From Sphingomonas sp. LM7 (GTDB lineage Bacteria > Pseudomonadota > Alphaproteobacteria > Sphingomonadales > Sphingomonadaceae): a stretch of 64,000 bases of DNA. Shown in pieces: positions 8,161 through 16,326 of this stretch (position 1 is its first letter; every line of letters starts with the position of its first letter). A program made the position numbers and the translations under genes. The DNA is taken from contig NZ_CP019511.1 of NCBI RefSeq assembly GCF_002002925.1, positions 2,542,001 through 2,606,000 of the forward strand, written 5' to 3'. The notes beneath the pieces are model-generated. The model searched no databases, was not told the origin of the DNA, and saw only the letters and a program-made list of their open reading frames with translations.

Positions 8161-8910
8161 TTATCGCTCGCTCGCCCCGAACTGCGCCAGCGCCTTGCGC
8201 GCTGATTCCGCCGAGGGGCTCCCCGGCGCCAGTTCCAGCACCCGGCCCCATGCCGCCCGCGCGCCCGCTTCGTCGCCCGCGCTCGCGGCGATATTGCCTG
8301 CCTCCAGCTGAACCTGCGCATCGTCGCCGGCGCGCTGCAGCGCCTCGGTGATGTCGGCCTTGGCCCGCACAAGATCGCCCTGCCGCCGCGCCAGCGTCGC
8401 CGAGAGCAGCCAGGCCAGCGGATCGGCCTTGGCATCGGCCAGCGCGCGATCCAGATCGCTCCGCGCACCGTCCATGTCGCCCGCCGCGACCAGCACCCGC
8501 GCGCGATCCAGCCGCGCCTCGCCCAGCGCCAGCCCGCGCAACAACCCGGTCGCCAGCGCCGCGTCGAGCGCCGCACGCGCCTTGACCGGGTCGCCGGCGG
8601 CCAGCCAGGCGTTGCCCGCCTGCGCCCAGTAATTGGACGAGCGGATATCGTGCGCGCTCTCGGCCTCGCGCGCGGCTTCCTCGAACGCCGCCGCCGCCGA
8701 GGGCCAGCGCTTCTGGTTGGCATAGGCGACGCCCAGGCATTGCCGCGCCAGCATGCCGCCACCCTCGACGCGCCACTTGCTCGCCGCCGCCACGCCCTGC
8801 GAAGGATCGCCGGTCGCGAGGTCCATGCACTCGGCATAGCGCGGCGGCTCCTGCCCAACCGGGGGCGCCGCGGTGGTCGCGGCCTGAAGGCTCAGGAGGA
8901 AGAAGAACAT
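8161..8910 (-). CDS. Secreted tetratricopeptide-repeat protein
   Basis: A 249-residue protein beginning MFFFLLSLQAATTAAPP, a short export signal, followed by about five helix-pair repeats rich in Ala (for example NAWLAAGDPVKARAALDAAL and QLEAGNIAASAGDEAGARAAW). TPR proteins are scaffolds, here probably periplasmic. The start at 8910 is chosen because the long upstream reading frame only shadows the hydrolase gene, and it overlaps that gene's end by 19 bases, so the two are co-transcribed. Partner unknown. Confidence 0.8.
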   Translation of the reverse strand: MFFFLLSLQAATTAAPPVGQEPPRYAECMDLATGDPSQGVAAASKWRVEGGGMLARQCLGVAYANQKRWPSAAAAFEEAAREAESAHDIRSSNYWAQAGNAWLAAGDPVKARAALDAALATGLLRGLALGEARLDRARVLVAAGDMDGARSDLDRALADAKADPLAWLLSATLARRQGDLVRAKADITEALQRAGDDAQVQLEAGNIAASAGDEAGARAAWGRVLELAPGSPSAESARKALAQFGASER

Positions 8911-9644
8911 AGGGATAGCACGTCCTCGACAGACCGGAGGATCAGCGCGAGATCGGAATCGCGCGAGAGCCGGTGGTCGCCGTCCTTGACCAGCACCGTC
9001 TGCACTGCATCTGAACGGATCAGCTCGGCGAGCCGCGCAGCGCGTTCCCACGGCACTTCCTTGTCGCGCTGCCCCTGGAGCAGCCGCACCGGCCCGTCGA
9101 ATGCGATCGGCCCGATCATCACCCGATTGGCCTCGCCCGACGCCCAGAAGCCGCGCGTCGTAACCGTCGGCGCGTCGCCATAGTCGTTGGGCTTCTCGAT
9201 CCAGCCATATTGCAGGATCGTCAGCTTTTCGGCCTGAGTGAAACCCCAGTCGGTGAAGTCGGGCGCCGCCGCGATCCCCACCATTCCCGCGACCAGCTCG
9301 GGCCGCGACTTGGCGAGCATCAGCATCACCCAGCCGCCCATCGACGATCCGACCAGCACCACCGGTCCCTGCACCACCGCATCGATCACCCGCAGCGCAT
9401 CGTCGCGCCACAGCGCGAGGGTCTGATCCTCGAATTCGCCTTCGCTTTCGCCGCAGCCGGCATAGTCGAAGCGCAGGAACGCGCGGCCGCTGCGCTGCGC
9501 CCATTGCTGCAGCGCCAGCGCCTTGGTGCCATTCATGTCCGAAGCATAGCCGCACAGGAACACGATCGTCGGCCCGCGTCCGGGCGTGTGGCGATAGGCG
9601 AGTTTGGGCCGCTCGGGCGCGGGTGCTTCGGGGGTATCGGTCAT
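8892..9644 (-). CDS. Alpha/beta hydrolase (ABHD10-like)
   Basis: A 250-residue single-domain serine hydrolase. The oxyanion region is FLCGYASDMNG, the nucleophile is S101 in VGSSMGGW, an acid is likely in QGQRDKEVPW, and the histidine is in DGDHRLSR. This layout matches the ABHD10/mycophenolate-glucuronide esterase and palmitoyl-thioesterase group. No signal peptide is seen, so it is cytoplasmic. It runs into the TPR gene. Natural substrate unknown. Confidence 0.82.
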   Translation of the reverse strand: MTDTPEAPAPERPKLAYRHTPGRGPTIVFLCGYASDMNGTKALALQQWAQRSGRAFLRFDYAGCGESEGEFEDQTLALWRDDALRVIDAVVQGPVVLVGSSMGGWVMLMLAKSRPELVAGMVGIAAAPDFTDWGFTQAEKLTILQYGWIEKPNDYGDAPTVTTRGFWASGEANRVMIGPIAFDGPVRLLQGQRDKEVPWERAARLAELIRSDAVQTVLVKDGDHRLSRDSDLALILRSVEDVLSLCSSSS

Positions 9645-9681
9645 GCGCAGGGATTAGGGGCGTCGGGCGCGGCGGGCAATC

Positions 9682-9820
9682 TCTAGCTCCCCTCCCTGCA
9701 AGGGAGGGGCTGGGGGTGCGCGCGTCTGCGCGCCCAAGAGACTCCTCGCCGAGCATCTAAGCGTCGACCCTATCGACGCTGGACCCATTCCTAACCCCTC
9801 CCCTGCAGGGAGGGGGATCT
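9682..9820. repeat. Pair of inverted GGGAGG intergenic repeats
   Basis: Two oppositely placed units, CTCCCCTCCCTGCAAGGGAG near 9687 and CCCCTCCCCTGCAGGGAGGG near 9795, fill most of the gap between the M48 peptidase gene and the hydrolase gene. Between them lies AGCGTCGACCCTATCGACGCT, a separate small hairpin. Each unit can fold on itself and the two can pair with each other. Confidence 0.6.
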
Positions 9821-9834
9821 ACTTCTGATTTGTC

Positions 9835-10923
9835 CTAAAACCCAAGCCGGCTGCGCTTCCACTCGCCCGAACCCGCGCCGCAAATCCCCTTCAGCGCCTG
9901 CCACTGCGCGCCGTCGAGCACCGGCGTGTATCCCGCCTTGCCCGCGCTCGCCGCAAACCGCCGCTCGCGCTCGGACGACATCGGGTGGCTCGCCATATAG
10001 CCGAGCAGTGCATCGGCGCCCTTCACCTTGATCTCGCTCTTCGACAGCCGCTGAAAGAATGCCGCAGTCGCGTGCGGCGAGACCTGCGCCTGCCGCAGCG
10101 CGTCGATCGCAAAGGCGTCCGCCCGCGTCTCCGCCCCGCGCGAATAGCTCGCCGAGAGCAAAGCGTTGGTATAGCCGCCGACATTGCCGTCCAGCCCGCC
10201 CAGCACCACGCTCAACCCCAATTGCCGCACCAGCGATTCGAGCACGTCGCGGTTCTCGACATGCCCCAGCTCGTGCGCGAGCACCCCGGCCACTTCGTCG
10301 GGCGACGAAGCCTGTTTGAGCAGCCCGCTGAACAGCACGACATGCCCGCCCGGCAGCGTCACGGCATTGACCATCGGCACGTCGACCACGCGCAGGTCAA
10401 CGCCCTCGCGCATCTGCATCCGCGTCGCCATCGCCTGCAGTGCCGCCATGCCCTCCGGATCGGTGCACGCACGCTCGCCGAAATCGCCGACCATCAGAGC
10501 GCCCATCCGCGCCTCGACCGAGCGCGGGATCATCCGCGCGACCAGCGAGGGCACCGTCATGAGCACCGCGATCACCAGCGCCGAGACCGCGGTGAACGCG
10601 CCCACTGCCGGCCACAGCCCGATCCGGTCGATCATCCCGCCATAGCGCCGCGCGCCGGGCAGCCGCGTGGCGATCCCGGCGGGCATCGGCCCGGGAAAGG
10701 TCACGCTCCACCCCGGCCGCTTCTTGAGCCCATAGCGCGGCGCGCCATCGACCACGCCCTGCGCGACGAGGTCCTCGAACGCATAGGGTCCGTCCTCGCG
10801 GCCATGCTCGGCCAGAACGAAGCCGTCGCCGGCCGGCACCATCAGCGGCTCGCGGCGGACTCCGCTGGCGCCGTCATAGTGCCAGACGCGGACTGGGCCG
10901 TCGGAATCAGAAGGCGCCGACAT
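9835..10923 (-). CDS. Membrane-anchored M48-family metallopeptidase
   Basis: A 362-residue zinc peptidase. One transmembrane helix lies at about 104-128, the HELGH zinc motif is at 217-221, and the third ligand is the glutamate in GAETRADAFAID. The peptidase domain follows the helix and so is likely periplasmic. The N-terminal 100 residues, with a WHYDG and a GPYAFEDLV segment, form an extra module of unknown role. The ATG at 10923 lies inside the end of the DUF898 gene, a 17-base overlap, so the pair is co-translated. Likely role is envelope protein quality control. Confidence 0.87.
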   Translation of the reverse strand: MSAPSDSDGPVRVWHYDGASGVRREPLMVPAGDGFVLAEHGREDGPYAFEDLVAQGVVDGAPRYGLKKRPGWSVTFPGPMPAGIATRLPGARRYGGMIDRIGLWPAVGAFTAVSALVIAVLMTVPSLVARMIPRSVEARMGALMVGDFGERACTDPEGMAALQAMATRMQMREGVDLRVVDVPMVNAVTLPGGHVVLFSGLLKQASSPDEVAGVLAHELGHVENRDVLESLVRQLGLSVVLGGLDGNVGGYTNALLSASYSRGAETRADAFAIDALRQAQVSPHATAAFFQRLSKSEIKVKGADALLGYMASHPMSSERERRFAASAGKAGYTPVLDGAQWQALKGICGAGSGEWKRSRLGF

Positions 10924-11986
10924 CGAATGCATCCAGCAGCCCCTCGCCTTGCTTGGGCTCGCGCGTCGTCGATTGCGTGAAGTCGTCCAAGTCGAGCGTG
11001 CCATAGGCCTGCATGTGGCGCACGAAGAACGCCCAGTTGCGGTAGCCCAGGAAGATCGCCCCGATGCCGAGCGTGCACACCACCAATGCGACATTGCCCA
11101 GGAACAGCATCAGCCAGTCCTTGGTGCGCGCGCCGAACTCGAAGTCCAGCCCGCCGAGCGACAGCTTGCTGACCACTTCGCGGAAATAGGCTGCGTAGAA
11201 GGTCAGTGCGATCAGCCCGAGCACGACGAAGAAGCCGATATAGCCGACTACCAGGAAGATAATCAGCGCCGCCTGCGCGCCCTCGGGCGAATTGGCCATT
11301 GCCGGGCCGACCGTGAACACCAGCACGATGCCGCCGATGAACAACACGATCGGCACCAGATAATATAGCAGGTAGCGCAGCATCACTGCTTCGGTGACGC
11401 GCGCGCCCGACTGGAACTGGTATGGCCCGAAGCTCATCCGGTTCCAGCGCTCGTTCCACAGATTGACCATCGCCCAGGGGACGAGCAGGCCGAGCACCAG
11501 CGAGCCGACGATCGTCTTCCACAGATGCGACAGCGCATAGCCGAAGCCCTGATCGTCGCTGCCGCCGCGAATCCCGTGCCAATAAGTGCGGCTAAGCCGG
11601 TAACGCAGCGCACGATAGATCGCGACGCCCACCAGATACAGGAAGCCAAGGTAGAATATCACGATCAGCAACCCGGCCAGCCCATCCTCGCCGCGGATCG
11701 CCAGAGCCTGGATCGCGAACTGGATCAGCCCCAGCGGCACGATGAACAGGAAGAATGCCATCACATAGCCGATGAACAGCTCCAGCCCGGTGCCGGTCCA
11801 TTCCAGCCGGTCGTCGATGAAGCGCGTCTGGCTCCACAGATAGTGCCGCTCGCGTGCCTTTGCCCAGAAGGTGTAGATCCCGAGCGTGACGATCGACAGC
11901 AGCAGATTGGTGAAGGCGATCGGTGCGAATTCGCGCCAGCTGCCGTGAAATTCGAACGCGCGCGCGCCCGCATCTTCCTGATCCAT
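10907..11986 (-). CDS. DUF898 (YjgN-like) membrane protein
   Basis: A 359-residue protein with about seven hydrophobic helices. It carries the DUF898 signature of a TLGIYTFWAKARERHYLW segment near residues 34-51 and a repeated second copy of the pattern (GIGAIFLGYRNWAFFVRHM) near 303-321. The family is unassigned biochemically and is often encoded beside M48 peptidases, as here. An inner-membrane site is clear from the helices. Function unknown; the overlap with the peptidase suggests a joint membrane task. Confidence 0.85.
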   Translation of the reverse strand: MDQEDAGARAFEFHGSWREFAPIAFTNLLLSIVTLGIYTFWAKARERHYLWSQTRFIDDRLEWTGTGLELFIGYVMAFFLFIVPLGLIQFAIQALAIRGEDGLAGLLIVIFYLGFLYLVGVAIYRALRYRLSRTYWHGIRGGSDDQGFGYALSHLWKTIVGSLVLGLLVPWAMVNLWNERWNRMSFGPYQFQSGARVTEAVMLRYLLYYLVPIVLFIGGIVLVFTVGPAMANSPEGAQAALIIFLVVGYIGFFVVLGLIALTFYAAYFREVVSKLSLGGLDFEFGARTKDWLMLFLGNVALVVCTLGIGAIFLGYRNWAFFVRHMQAYGTLDLDDFTQSTTREPKQGEGLLDAFDVGAF

Positions 11987-12078
11987 GAAAGTCCCCCTTG
12001 CCCGGAATGGAGCCGAGCGAAGGGGGCATCGTCAACCCTTATCGCCGCGCATTCGCGACGATTTGCGGCGCGATCGTC

Positions 12079-12957
12079 TCACATCCGGGCATCGAAGGTG
12101 TTGCACGCCGCCGGATCGCCGCTCTCCAGCCCGCGCTGCAGCCATTGCTTGCGCTGGGCCGAGCTGCCGTGGGTGAAGCTGTCGGGCACCACTTCGCCCT
12201 GACCCTGGCGCTGGAGGGTATCGTCGCCGATCGCGTTCGCCGCCGCCATGCCTTCCTCGATATCGCCCGTTTCCAGCCGCCCGCTGCGCTTGGCCCAGAC
12301 GCCGGCATAGCAATCCGCCTGCAGCTCGAGCAGCACCGACAGCTTGTTGCCCTCGGTGCGCGAGGCACGCCCCTGCGCCTGGCTGACCTTGGCCGAGGTG
12401 CCTTCGAGATTCTGGATATGGTGGCCCACTTCGTGCCCGACGACATAGGCGCGGGCGAAATCGCCCTTCGCGCCGAACCGCTTGTCGAGCTCGTCGAAGA
12501 AGCCGGTGTCGAGGAACACCCCCTGGTCGCCCGGGCAGTAAAAGGGGCCGACCGCGGCCGATGCCTGGCCGCATGCCGACTGGACCGATCCCGTGAAGAA
12601 GTTGATCGTCGCGGGCTGGTAGCGCTGGCCCTGTTCGGCGAACACCTGGCTCCACACCTGCTCGGTGCTGGTCATCACCCGGCAGGCGAACAGCTCCGCC
12701 TGCGTGTCGCACGCCTTGGCCGCGCCCTGGGTCTGACCCGGTGCGGTCTGCGTGCCGCCGCCGCCGAGCAGCCCGCCGCCGCCCATCACCGCGAAATAGA
12801 TCAGCGCGCCGATCCCGAGCAGTGCGACGCCGCCGCAGCCCAGCCCGCGCCCGAGCAGCAGCGGCAACAGGCCGAGCAGCCCGAAGCCGCCGCCTCCGCC
12901 GCCGCCCGAACCCCAGTCGCGCGCATTGTCGGTGGGGTCGAGATCGTCGAGCCGCAT
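12079..12957 (-). CDS. YpfJ-type neutral zinc metallopeptidase
   Basis: A 292-residue protein: a glycine-rich cytoplasmic stretch (17-24), one membrane helix around 40-57, a second glycine-rich linker (59-68) and then the catalytic domain. The zinc motif HEVGH is at 175-179 in YVVGHEVGHHIQNLEG. Cysteines at 83, 92, 129 and 141 may form disulphides outside the membrane. It is the YpfJ/KPN_02809 family; substrates are not known. An AAGGG ribosome site lies ahead of the ATG at 12957. It diverges from the patatin gene. Confidence 0.88.
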   Translation of the reverse strand: MRLDDLDPTDNARDWGSGGGGGGGFGLLGLLPLLLGRGLGCGGVALLGIGALIYFAVMGGGGLLGGGGTQTAPGQTQGAAKACDTQAELFACRVMTSTEQVWSQVFAEQGQRYQPATINFFTGSVQSACGQASAAVGPFYCPGDQGVFLDTGFFDELDKRFGAKGDFARAYVVGHEVGHHIQNLEGTSAKVSQAQGRASRTEGNKLSVLLELQADCYAGVWAKRSGRLETGDIEEGMAAANAIGDDTLQRQGQGEVVPDSFTHGSSAQRKQWLQRGLESGDPAACNTFDARM

Positions 12958-13021
12958 GGGAATCCCTTCATCGTTCGGTCCCCGCAACAATGCGCGAGAA
13001 GCCCGAGCGTTGCACGCTCTT

Positions 13022-13075
13022 CCAATCCTCCCTCGCGAAGCGGGGGATGGGGCGCCCAAGGCGACAGAGGGGGGC
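13022..13075. repeat. Dispersed GGGAGG repeat, full-length type
   Basis: AATCCTCCCTCGCGAAGCGG followed by a GGCGCCCAAGGCGACAGAGG tail: the long form of the repeat family, two hairpins in series. It sits in the divergent gap between the YpfJ gene and the patatin gene. Confidence 0.65.
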
Positions 13076-13139
13076 CGTCGGTAGACGGCCCACCTTCGAC
13101 CGCTGTCATACAAAAGCGTGCATTGCCCTTCGCGCCGCA

Positions 13140-14294
13140 ATGTCCCACATCGCGGCCATGGCCGACGCCGAACCCCGCCCGCGCCGCGTCCCGGGCCTGC
13201 CGCTGCCGGACTGCGTCGCGTTGGTGCTGCAGGGCGGCGGCGCGCTGGGCAGCTACCAGGCCGGCGTGATCGAAGGGCTCGGCGACGCGCGCATCGAAGT
13301 GGATTGGGTCGCCGGCATCTCGATCGGCGCCGTCAACGCCGCGCTGTTCGCCGGCAATCCGCCTGAAACGCGCCTCGCCGCGATCCGCGCCTTCTGGGAA
13401 GGCGTCACCGGCGCGCTCCCCGATTTCTCAATACCGCTAAGCGATACCGCGCGCGAGTTCGCCCATGAATGGGCCGCCGCGACGGTGCTGATGGGCGGCG
13501 TCCCGGGCTTTTTCCGCCCGCGCACTATCCCGCCCACCTTCGCGCTTCCCGGCAGCCCGAGTGCGCTCAGCTTCTACGACAGCGAACCGCTCCGCCAGAC
13601 GCTCGACGCGCATATCGACTGGGACTTGCTCAACACCGGCCCGGTCCGCCTCTCGGTCGGCGCGGTCGACATCGCCAGCGGCAATTTCCGCTATTTCGAT
13701 ACCGCCGACGAACGCCTCGACGCGCGCCATATCATGGCTTCGGGGGCGCTGCCGCCGGGCCTGCCTCCGATCGAAATCGACGGACGCTTCTATTGGGACG
13801 GCGGCCTCGTCTCGAACACCCCGCTCACCCATATCTTGGATCGCCAGGGCGCGGACACGCTCGTCTTCCAGGTCGATCTCTTCCCCGCCGCCGCGGACTT
13901 GCCGCGTACGATCACCGACGTGCTCGCCCGCGAAAAGGAAATCCGCTTCTCCAGCCGCACCCGCCAGGTTTCCGACGATCGCCTCCGCCTGCGCCAGGAG
14001 CGCGAGGCGATCCGCCGCGTCCTCGCCAAGCTGCCCGCCGACCTCGCCGACGACTCCGATGTCGAAGCGCTGCGCCTTCTCGCCGACGAGAAGCCGCTCA
14101 GCCTCGTCCACCTGATCTATCGCGCCAATGCCTGGGAAGGCGGATCGCGCGACTTCGAATTCTCCGCGCGCTCCATGCACGAACATTGGCAGGCCGGCCG
14201 CGCCGCAGTCGCCGAGACCATGGCCAATGCCCAGCTCGTCGCGGCCAACATCCTCGACGGCAAGACCGCCGCCTTCGACCTCACGCACCGTTAG
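13140..14294 (+). CDS. Patatin-like phospholipase
   Basis: A 384-residue patatin-family lipid acyl hydrolase. The oxyanion loop GGGALG is at 32-37, the nucleophile is S61 in GISIG, and the paired aspartate is D220 in DGGLVSNTPL. The C-terminal third extends beyond the patatin core, as in the members carrying DUF3734. No export signal is evident. A second possible start is the ATG at 13158. It is followed after 13 bases by 3-hydroxybutyrate dehydrogenase, a pairing that suggests work on polyhydroxybutyrate or its granule lipids; that link is inferred from context. Confidence 0.87.
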   Translation: MSHIAAMADAEPRPRRVPGLPLPDCVALVLQGGGALGSYQAGVIEGLGDARIEVDWVAGISIGAVNAALFAGNPPETRLAAIRAFWEGVTGALPDFSIPLSDTAREFAHEWAAATVLMGGVPGFFRPRTIPPTFALPGSPSALSFYDSEPLRQTLDAHIDWDLLNTGPVRLSVGAVDIASGNFRYFDTADERLDARHIMASGALPPGLPPIEIDGRFYWDGGLVSNTPLTHILDRQGADTLVFQVDLFPAAADLPRTITDVLAREKEIRFSSRTRQVSDDRLRLRQEREAIRRVLAKLPADLADDSDVEALRLLADEKPLSLVHLIYRANAWEGGSRDFEFSARSMHEHWQAGRAAVAETMANAQLVAANILDGKTAAFDLTHR

Positions 14295-14307
14295 TCAGGA
14301 GTACGCC

Positions 14308-15093
14308 ATGTTCCTCAAAGGCAAGTCCGCAATCGTCACCGGCTCGACCTCCGGCATCGGCCTCGCTTATGCCAAGACGCTCGCCGCCGAGGGCGCTTCG
14401 GTGATGATCAACGGTTTCGGCGACGCCGCCGCGATCGAGACCGAACGCGCCGCGCTCGAAGCCACCAGCGGCGCGAAGGCGCTGTACGACGCCGCCGATA
14501 TGTCCAAGCCCGACCAGATCGCCGCGATGGTCGCACGCGCCGAGAAGGAGCTCGGCAGCGTCGATATCCTGATCTCGAACGCCGGCATCCAGCACGTCGC
14601 CCCGATCGACGAATTCCCGATCGAGAAATGGGACGCGATCATCGCGATCAACCTGTCCTCGACCTTCCACCTGATGCGCGCCGCCATTCCGGGCATGAAG
14701 GCGCGCAACTGGGGCCGGATCATCACCACCGCCAGCGCGCACAGCCTCGTCGCCAGCCCCAACAAATCGGCCTATGTCACTGCCAAACACGGCATCGCCG
14801 GCCTGACCAAGACCGCCGCGCTCGAAGTCGCCACCCACGGCATCACGGTCAACTGCATCTCGCCGGGCTATGTCTGGACGCCGCTGGTCGAGAACCAGAT
14901 CCCCGACACGATGAAGACCCGCGGCCTCACCCGCGAACAGGTCATAAACGACGTGTTGCTCGACGCGCAGCCGACCAAGCAATTCGTCCAGCCGGAACAA
15001 GTTGCCGCGCTCGCGCTATTCCTGTGCCGGGACGAGGCCGCGGCGATCACCGGGGCCAATTATTCGATGGATGGCGGCTGGACGGCGGCCTAA
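14308..15093 (+). CDS. bdhA: 3-hydroxybutyrate dehydrogenase
   Basis: A 261-residue short-chain dehydrogenase. The NAD-binding motif TGSTSGIG is at 11-18, NAG at 91-93, and the catalytic S143, Y156 and K160 lie in the family positions. The IQHVAPIDEFP and ISPGYVWTPLVE segments are typical of bacterial D-3-hydroxybutyrate dehydrogenases, which oxidise D-3-hydroxybutyrate to acetoacetate with NAD in storage-polyester turnover. CAGGAG lies ahead of the ATG. It is probably in one operon with the patatin gene. Confidence 0.92.
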   Translation: MFLKGKSAIVTGSTSGIGLAYAKTLAAEGASVMINGFGDAAAIETERAALEATSGAKALYDAADMSKPDQIAAMVARAEKELGSVDILISNAGIQHVAPIDEFPIEKWDAIIAINLSSTFHLMRAAIPGMKARNWGRIITTASAHSLVASPNKSAYVTAKHGIAGLTKTAALEVATHGITVNCISPGYVWTPLVENQIPDTMKTRGLTREQVINDVLLDAQPTKQFVQPEQVAALALFLCRDEAAAITGANYSMDGGWTAA

Positions 15094-15114
15094 GCCGGCA
15101 TCAAAAGGGGATCG

Positions 15115-15744
15115 ATGATGAAGTGGATGCTGCCCGTCGCTGCTGCCCTCGCGCTGGGCCTGACGGGCTGCAGCGTCTACCGCGAAGCGACTTCGCCGAT
15201 GCCGTCGACCAATGTCCGCTGGCAGCGCGTCGCCACCAGCGCCGACCGCGACCGCATGCGCGACTGGCGCAAGGCATGGGACGAGGCGCTCCCCTTGGCG
15301 CGCAAGGCCGACGCCAGGGCAGTCGCCGCGGAGCCGCTGCTGTTCGATCCGGATCGCGCACTTCCCGACGCGGCGCTGCCGCAGGGCAATTACCGCTGCC
15401 GTACCTTCAAGCTGGGCGGCCGCGGCACCGCGATGCGCGATTTCACTGCCTATCCGTGGTTCGACTGCCGCGTCGCTGACGAAGGCGAAGTGAAGAGCCT
15501 GCACAAGATCACCGGCTCGCAGCGCCCCACCGGCCTGATCTTCCCCGACGAGGCGACGCGCCAGGTGTTCCTCGGCACGTTGGTGCTCGGCGACGAAACC
15601 GCCCCGCTGCGCTATGGCCTCGACGCGGACCGCGACATGATCGGCTATGTCGAACGCATCGCCGCCAAGCGCTGGCGGCTGGTGTTTCCCAAGCCACGCT
15701 TCGAATCGGTGCTGGATGTCGTGGAGCTCGTCCCGACCCCTTAA
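15115..15744 (+). CDS. DUF4893 lipoprotein
   Basis: A 209-residue protein with a lipoprotein signal ending in LTGC. The body carries the DUF4893 pattern: RDWRKAWDEALPLAR, then GNYRCRTFKLG, PWFDCRV and LVLGDE. The two mature cysteines in the YRCR and FDCR segments may pair. Attachment to the outer or inner membrane facing the periplasm is expected. The family has no known function. It starts 21 bases after bdhA and may share its transcript. Two ATG codons in a row (15115, 15118) follow AAAAGGGG. Confidence 0.82.
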   Translation: MMKWMLPVAAALALGLTGCSVYREATSPMPSTNVRWQRVATSADRDRMRDWRKAWDEALPLARKADARAVAAEPLLFDPDRALPDAALPQGNYRCRTFKLGGRGTAMRDFTAYPWFDCRVADEGEVKSLHKITGSQRPTGLIFPDEATRQVFLGTLVLGDETAPLRYGLDADRDMIGYVERIAAKRWRLVFPKPRFESVLDVVELVPTP

Positions 15745-15745
15745 A

Positions 15746-15797
15746 ATTCCTCCCTCGCGAAGCGGGGGAGGTGGCATGCGAAGCATGACGGAGGGGG
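15746..15797. repeat. Dispersed GGGAGG repeat, full-length type
   Basis: ATTCCTCCCTCGCGAAGCGG, a GGTGGCATGCGAAGCATGAC middle and a CGGAGGGGG end: the clearest copy of the two-hairpin repeat, between the convergent DUF4893 and DUF559 genes. Confidence 0.7.
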
Positions 15798-15798
15798 C

Positions 15799-16158
15799 TT
15801 AGCCGCGGGCGATGACTGCGGCGAGGATATGGGCCAGCACGCCCTCCAAATTCCCGAACACCTCAGCAGCGGCCACCCGCAGCGTCGCTACGCCGCGCGC
15901 TTCCAGCCAACGATCCCGAGCTGCGTCCCGCGCCGGCCGATCACCAAATCCGTGCGCTTCACCATCGATCTCGACACACAATCGGGCTTTCGCGCAGTAG
16001 AAGTCGAGCCGGTACGGCCCTGCCGCGTGTTGACGCCGAAAATAATATCCGCCGGGCTCCGTCTTGAGCTCCAGCCACAGCCGGAGCTCCGCCGGGCTGA
16101 GCTTTTTCCGCTCACTTCGGGCCGCACGTCTCGCCTCGTTCCAGCCTTTCAGCTTCAT
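15799..16158 (-). CDS. DUF559 endonuclease-domain protein
   Basis: A 119-residue protein of the DUF559/Vsr-like PD-(D/E)XK group. The likely active-site residues are D52 in YRLDFYC and E63 in CVEIDGEAHG; the start KKLSPAELRLWLELK and the FRRQ segment are standard. The family is related to very-short-patch repair nucleases, but most members have no proved activity. It is complete, and it is flanked on both sides by dispersed repeats. These genes are often found in variable places in genomes. Confidence 0.85.
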   Translation of the reverse strand: MKLKGWNEARRAARSERKKLSPAELRLWLELKTEPGGYYFRRQHAAGPYRLDFYCAKARLCVEIDGEAHGFGDRPARDAARDRWLEARGVATLRVAAAEVFGNLEGVLAHILAAVIARG

Positions 16159-16162
16159 GGCT

Positions 16163-16268
16163 AGCCCCCTCCACCACGCCCTGCGGGCGCGGTCCCCCTC
16201 CCCCGCAGCTGCGCTGCGAGGGAGGTATAGATAAGATACCTCCCTCGCGAAGCCGGGGAGGGGGCCTA
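16163..16268. repeat. Two head-to-head GGGAGG repeats forming a long inverted repeat
   Basis: A unit in reverse orientation (16163-16228) meets one in forward orientation (16236-16268). The inner ends form a perfect 13-base inverted repeat, GCGAGGGAGGTAT at 16216-16228 and ATACCTCCCTCGC at 16236-16248, around AGATAAG. It lies between the divergent DUF559 and M20 genes. Confidence 0.7.
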
Positions 16269-16326
16269 TCTAGGACTCCAAACCAACCCCCTCGACAACC
16301 CCCAATCGCCCGCTAACCTGCCCGCC

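Noticed and set aside
12741..13139. Upstream extension of the patatin frame
   Set aside because: It overlaps the YpfJ gene on the other strand, and patatin homology starts only after 13140.
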